Shown here one piece after another: positions 61,060 through 64,000 of a DNA stretch of 64,000 bases. Within the stretch, counting starts at the first letter, position 1; the number at the start of each line of letters is the position of its first letter. A program made the translations under genes and the position numbers. Source of the stretch: Carya illinoinensis (Eukaryota > Streptophyta > Magnoliopsida > Fagales > Juglandaceae); assembly GCF_018687715.1 (NCBI RefSeq), contig NC_056758.1, positions 16,001,501-16,065,500 on the forward strand, given 5' to 3'. The notes beneath the pieces are model-generated. The model was not told where the DNA came from. It saw nothing but the letters and a program-made list of their open reading frames with translations, and made no database searches.

Positions 61060-62795
61060 CATGGGACAAACTCCAAAATTCTTATTGTTTGAGCTAAAAT
61101 ATTGCATATTTTATATATATAAAACTAATGTATTTTAATTGCTTCATAACATTATTATTAATTTTAGATAAAAAAATTGTTAAAAAGTATAAAGTTGAGT
61201 TGTGATTTAAATTGGTTAATATCATGGTTTATTCTTAAATTTATAACCTCTAATTTAATTGAGCGATATTTCTTCACATGTATAATATATTTTTAATATT
61301 TTATTTTTTTCCTTTTTTTATTTGTTTTTAAACTCTGTGTGTGATTTCTTTTCCCTTTTTTTTTTCTCTACTGCTTGTGTTATTTGTTTTACTCATTTTT
61401 TACTGCTTTTAAATAAAAATTGCTCACTTTGACTCCTAACAAATGAAGAAAATGAAGTACTTCAAAAATCACATAGGACCACCAATTGAAGAGAAATATT
61501 AGGAAGCACAAGCACACACGACACTTGAAACATGCATGTTCACAAGGGACAAAAGACTTTCTGGCAAGACTTTTTGGTTGGGCACATTTTGGACGCATGC
61601 AAGGCTGCACCTTACAGCCTTTTGACTCTTCAATGGGAGCGGCTTCCTTCGGACATGAAATGAAAAAGAAAAAAAAGCTTTCGGCATGCAGGAAACGCAG
61701 GGGCTTTTTTTAGACGTTCTGTAGATGCTTTACACACGTAGGAAAAAGAGACGATCGATGGGATTGAGAAAAAGTCTGTTTATGGAAAGGGCTAGCTGTT
61801 TTTTCTGGATGGAACAAAAAGTAGAGGAGGGGCATTGGAACCAATATTTCTTGCAACTTTTCAGTTTGAACTCATATAGCACGCCTATAAAAAAAGGGCC
61901 TTTTATCATTTAGTGGGGGGAGAGCTCAATTCGAATTAGAATAGGAGTAGTGTAATTTAGTTTTCTCTCGGCTTTCTTTTATTTTTAAGAGAGCTCGGGC
62001 AGGAAGATGGAGATGGCACAGTTGAGTGATACCACTGTTATGGTTCACCATCCCTCCCCTGCTTATAGCCTCCTCTCCAGTTCTTGTTAATTTTGATTTG
62101 CTTATTTAACTTATGTCGTTTACTTTTCTAGCATTATACTGAGGTTAGAGGTAAAATATAATGATTTAGATATTGTTTCCAATCAACAATAGAGTTTATA
62201 TTGTGAATTTGATCGATTGAATGGTTTTATTATTATAAATTTTGACTATCTATATATTTATCTTGATCCATTGTGATTTTCGAATATATTGGATGCTTGA
62301 AGAATTCATGATATTCAAATGAATTTGTAAATATTTTAATCATCAATTGTTTATGCTTAATCTTTAGTGATTAATTTTAACTTCTAAATCTTCCAATTAA
62401 ATAGAATCATTATTTTAGTTTAATTGAAATAGATTAATCGGAGACAATATTCTACATTATTAGATGGATCCTTGAAACCGAAGTTGTTTTCCATATCTCT
62501 TTATTTTATTATTTTAGTTGTATTATGCTCCTTTCAAAATCTTCACCTTAGTAATTTTATCTTCCATTCATTATACATACTACCACTTTTATTTTCTCTT
62601 TGTAAATATCTTCCACCATTGTATGAGTTTGATTTTAAGCATACTTTCCTTGAGGAGATGATCTATGAATTTTATTCCTAATTATTACGTGACATCCTTT
62701 TGTATTTGGGATAGTCTTTGTGCTGCTTGTTTTGGAGCGAGTCACTCCTCCTCCATAGAACAAAGAACGCTCCTTAAGAGTTACACACAACCATT
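61060..62795. mobile_element. Unidentified ~1.7-kb insertion between integrase and RT
   Basis: The Copia linker stops near 61060 and resumes near 62795 (LGELDECMKF, then VSFMCYLSQVEP). The intervening DNA has no pol homology. It contains a TATA-like CCTATAAAAAAAGGGCC at about 61884 followed by a CT-rich stretch, which recalls an LTR promoter. I could not find matching target duplications or confident TG/CA edges. Confidence 0.45.
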
Positions 62796-64000
62796 CAAGA
62801 GAGAACATTCTTGGTGAGCTGGATGAATGTATGAAATTTTGAAAAAGATTGCTAAATTAAGTTTCTTTCATGTGTTATTTGTCGCAGGTTGAACCCAAGA
62901 AAGTAGATGAAGCCTTAGATGATGAAAGTTGGGTCAATGTCATACACGAAGTACTTCATCAGTTCACAAGAAATGATGTTTGGGAGTTGGTACCTAGACC
63001 TGAAAATTACAACATTATTAGAACCAAGTAGATTTTCAAAAATAAGTCAGATAAACATGGAACCATTATAAGAAACAAGGCTAGGCTGGTTGCACAAGGC
63101 TACACACAAGTGGAAGAAATTGACTTTGATGAAACCTTTGCCCTAGTTGCTCGTTTCGCATAATTCTTGCCATTACTTGTCATCTAAATTTCAAGTTATA
63201 TCAAATGGATATCAAGAGTGCATTTTCAAATGGCATTCTATAAGAAGAGGTATATGTTGAACAACTTAAAGATTTCATTAATCATCTCTATTATGTTCAT
63301 GTTTACAAGTAGAAGAAAGCTCTCTATGGGCTTAAACAAGCACCTCGTGCTTGGTATGAAAGACTGACAGTTTATTTACTTGAACATGGCTTCACTAGAG
63401 GACAAGCTTATAGGACTCTCTTCATCAAAAGATCTAGCTATTCGGATGCGGATTGGGCTGGAAATGCTGATGATAGAAAGAGAACTCCGGGGGATGTTTC
63501 TATGTATGTGGAAATATTGTAACTTGGATGAGCAAAAAAAAAAAAAAATCAATTTCCTTGTCTACAGCTGAAGCTGAGTTTATAGCAATTGGAAGTTGTT
63601 GCACTCAACTGCTTTGGATGAAAAAGATACTTCAAGATTATGGGTTTTCTTAAGATACTATGACTATTTATTGTAATAACTCAAGTGCAGTTAGTATCTC
63701 CAAAAATCCTGTTCAGCACTCTTGGATCAAGTATATAGACATTAGACACCATTTTTATTAGAGACTTGGTTGAGTCCACTGAGCATCAATTGCTGACTTA
63801 TTTACTAAACCATTAGATAGTTTAAGGTTTGAGTTTTTAAAAAAGAGTCATAGGTGTGTGTGACATTAAGTGATAAGCACACTTGCATTTTCTATTATTT
63901 TCTGCACATCATTAGTCTAGGACATGCATTTCACATATTTTTATTTTGCTTCATTTTACATTATTTTACATGATTTTGATTTGTTTTTCTGTTTTATTTT

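Larger units (their letters stand above)
57244..64000 (+). mobile_element. SIRE/Maximus-like Copia element, broken, continues past the window
   Basis: A putative 5' LTR (57244-58066) precedes the primer-binding site TTGGCATCAGAGAGTGG (58071-58087). Gag follows (58160-58530: LDERVLYAVEK, HSKLQMLTSKFEEIKM), a zinc knuckle (58664-58720: CSEYGHIRVEC), a protease/integrase start (59669-60025: YIWYMDSACLRHMSNE, LKANLLSISQFCDYD), the integrase core (60362-61045: [17 protein letters not shown]), and RT pieces (62880-63360: EPKKVDEALDDESWVNVI, NKARLVAQGYTQVEEIDFDE, ALYGLKQAPRAWYERL). RT then jumps to RNase H (63430: [17 protein letters not shown]), so the YVDD catalytic part is deleted. No 3' LTR is seen before 64000. 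Confidence 0.85.

Overview
The window looks like nuclear DNA from a woody eudicot plant. It is AT-rich, its genes have introns with GT..AG borders, and most of it is transposable-element (TE) debris of plant types: Copia (including a SIRE-like element), Ty3-gypsy LTRs, LINEs, a tRNA-derived SINE, hAT, and small MITEs. Fagales (walnut/oak relatives) is a guess only. I see no rRNA, tRNA, CRISPR array, operon or prokaryotic feature.

Host genes. (1) The one gene that looks intact is a MutY/MUTYH-type adenine DNA glycosylase on the minus strand. I could join seven exons in phase between 46864 and 27592 (473 codons over 19.3 kb). Intron 2 (10.5 kb) and intron 5 (6.3 kb) are filled with TEs, and a 6.6-kb Copia element sits 290 bp upstream of the chosen ATG. 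(2) A CrRLK1L-type receptor on the plus strand (9421-11085) keeps its signal peptide, malectin-like ectodomain and membrane segment, but has no kinase domain. (3) A plus-strand fragment of the C-terminal LRR of an NLR resistance gene (about 7235-8026) carries two frameshifts. (4) A weakly supported minus-strand gene of unknown function lies at 5896-7049.

Layout. 0-5 kb: Copia and gypsy remnants, a hairpin-rich repeat and a MITE. 5.9-11.1 kb: the gene-like island (unknown gene, NLR fragment, receptor). 11.1-15.2 kb: AT-rich sequence with MITEs and a second copy of the hairpin-rich repeat. 15.3-23.2 kb: a long solo LTR on the minus strand (target duplication ATTAT) with a second long solo LTR on the plus strand inside it (target duplication CATCC). 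23.2-27.6 kb: sparse DNA with fragments of Copia gag and LINE reverse transcriptase. 27.6-46.9 kb: the MUTYH gene with its TE-filled introns. Intron 2 holds a LINE that contains a Copia (LTRs 282/308 bp) and a SINE. 47.2-53.7 kb: a decayed minus-strand Copia with 192-bp LTRs, itself interrupted by a 703-bp hAT MITE and by an unexplained plus-strand ORF island. 53.9-56.8 kb: a degenerate hAT transposon with its 8-bp target duplication. 57.2-64 kb: a SIRE-like Copia, broken by an insertion and a deletion, running off the window end.

Nothing here amounts to a new multi-gene system. The most useful observations are the TE-swollen yet phase-intact DNA-repair gene, the nested solo LTRs, the kinase-less receptor, the hairpin-array repeat family and the plus-strand ORF island near 48 kb.
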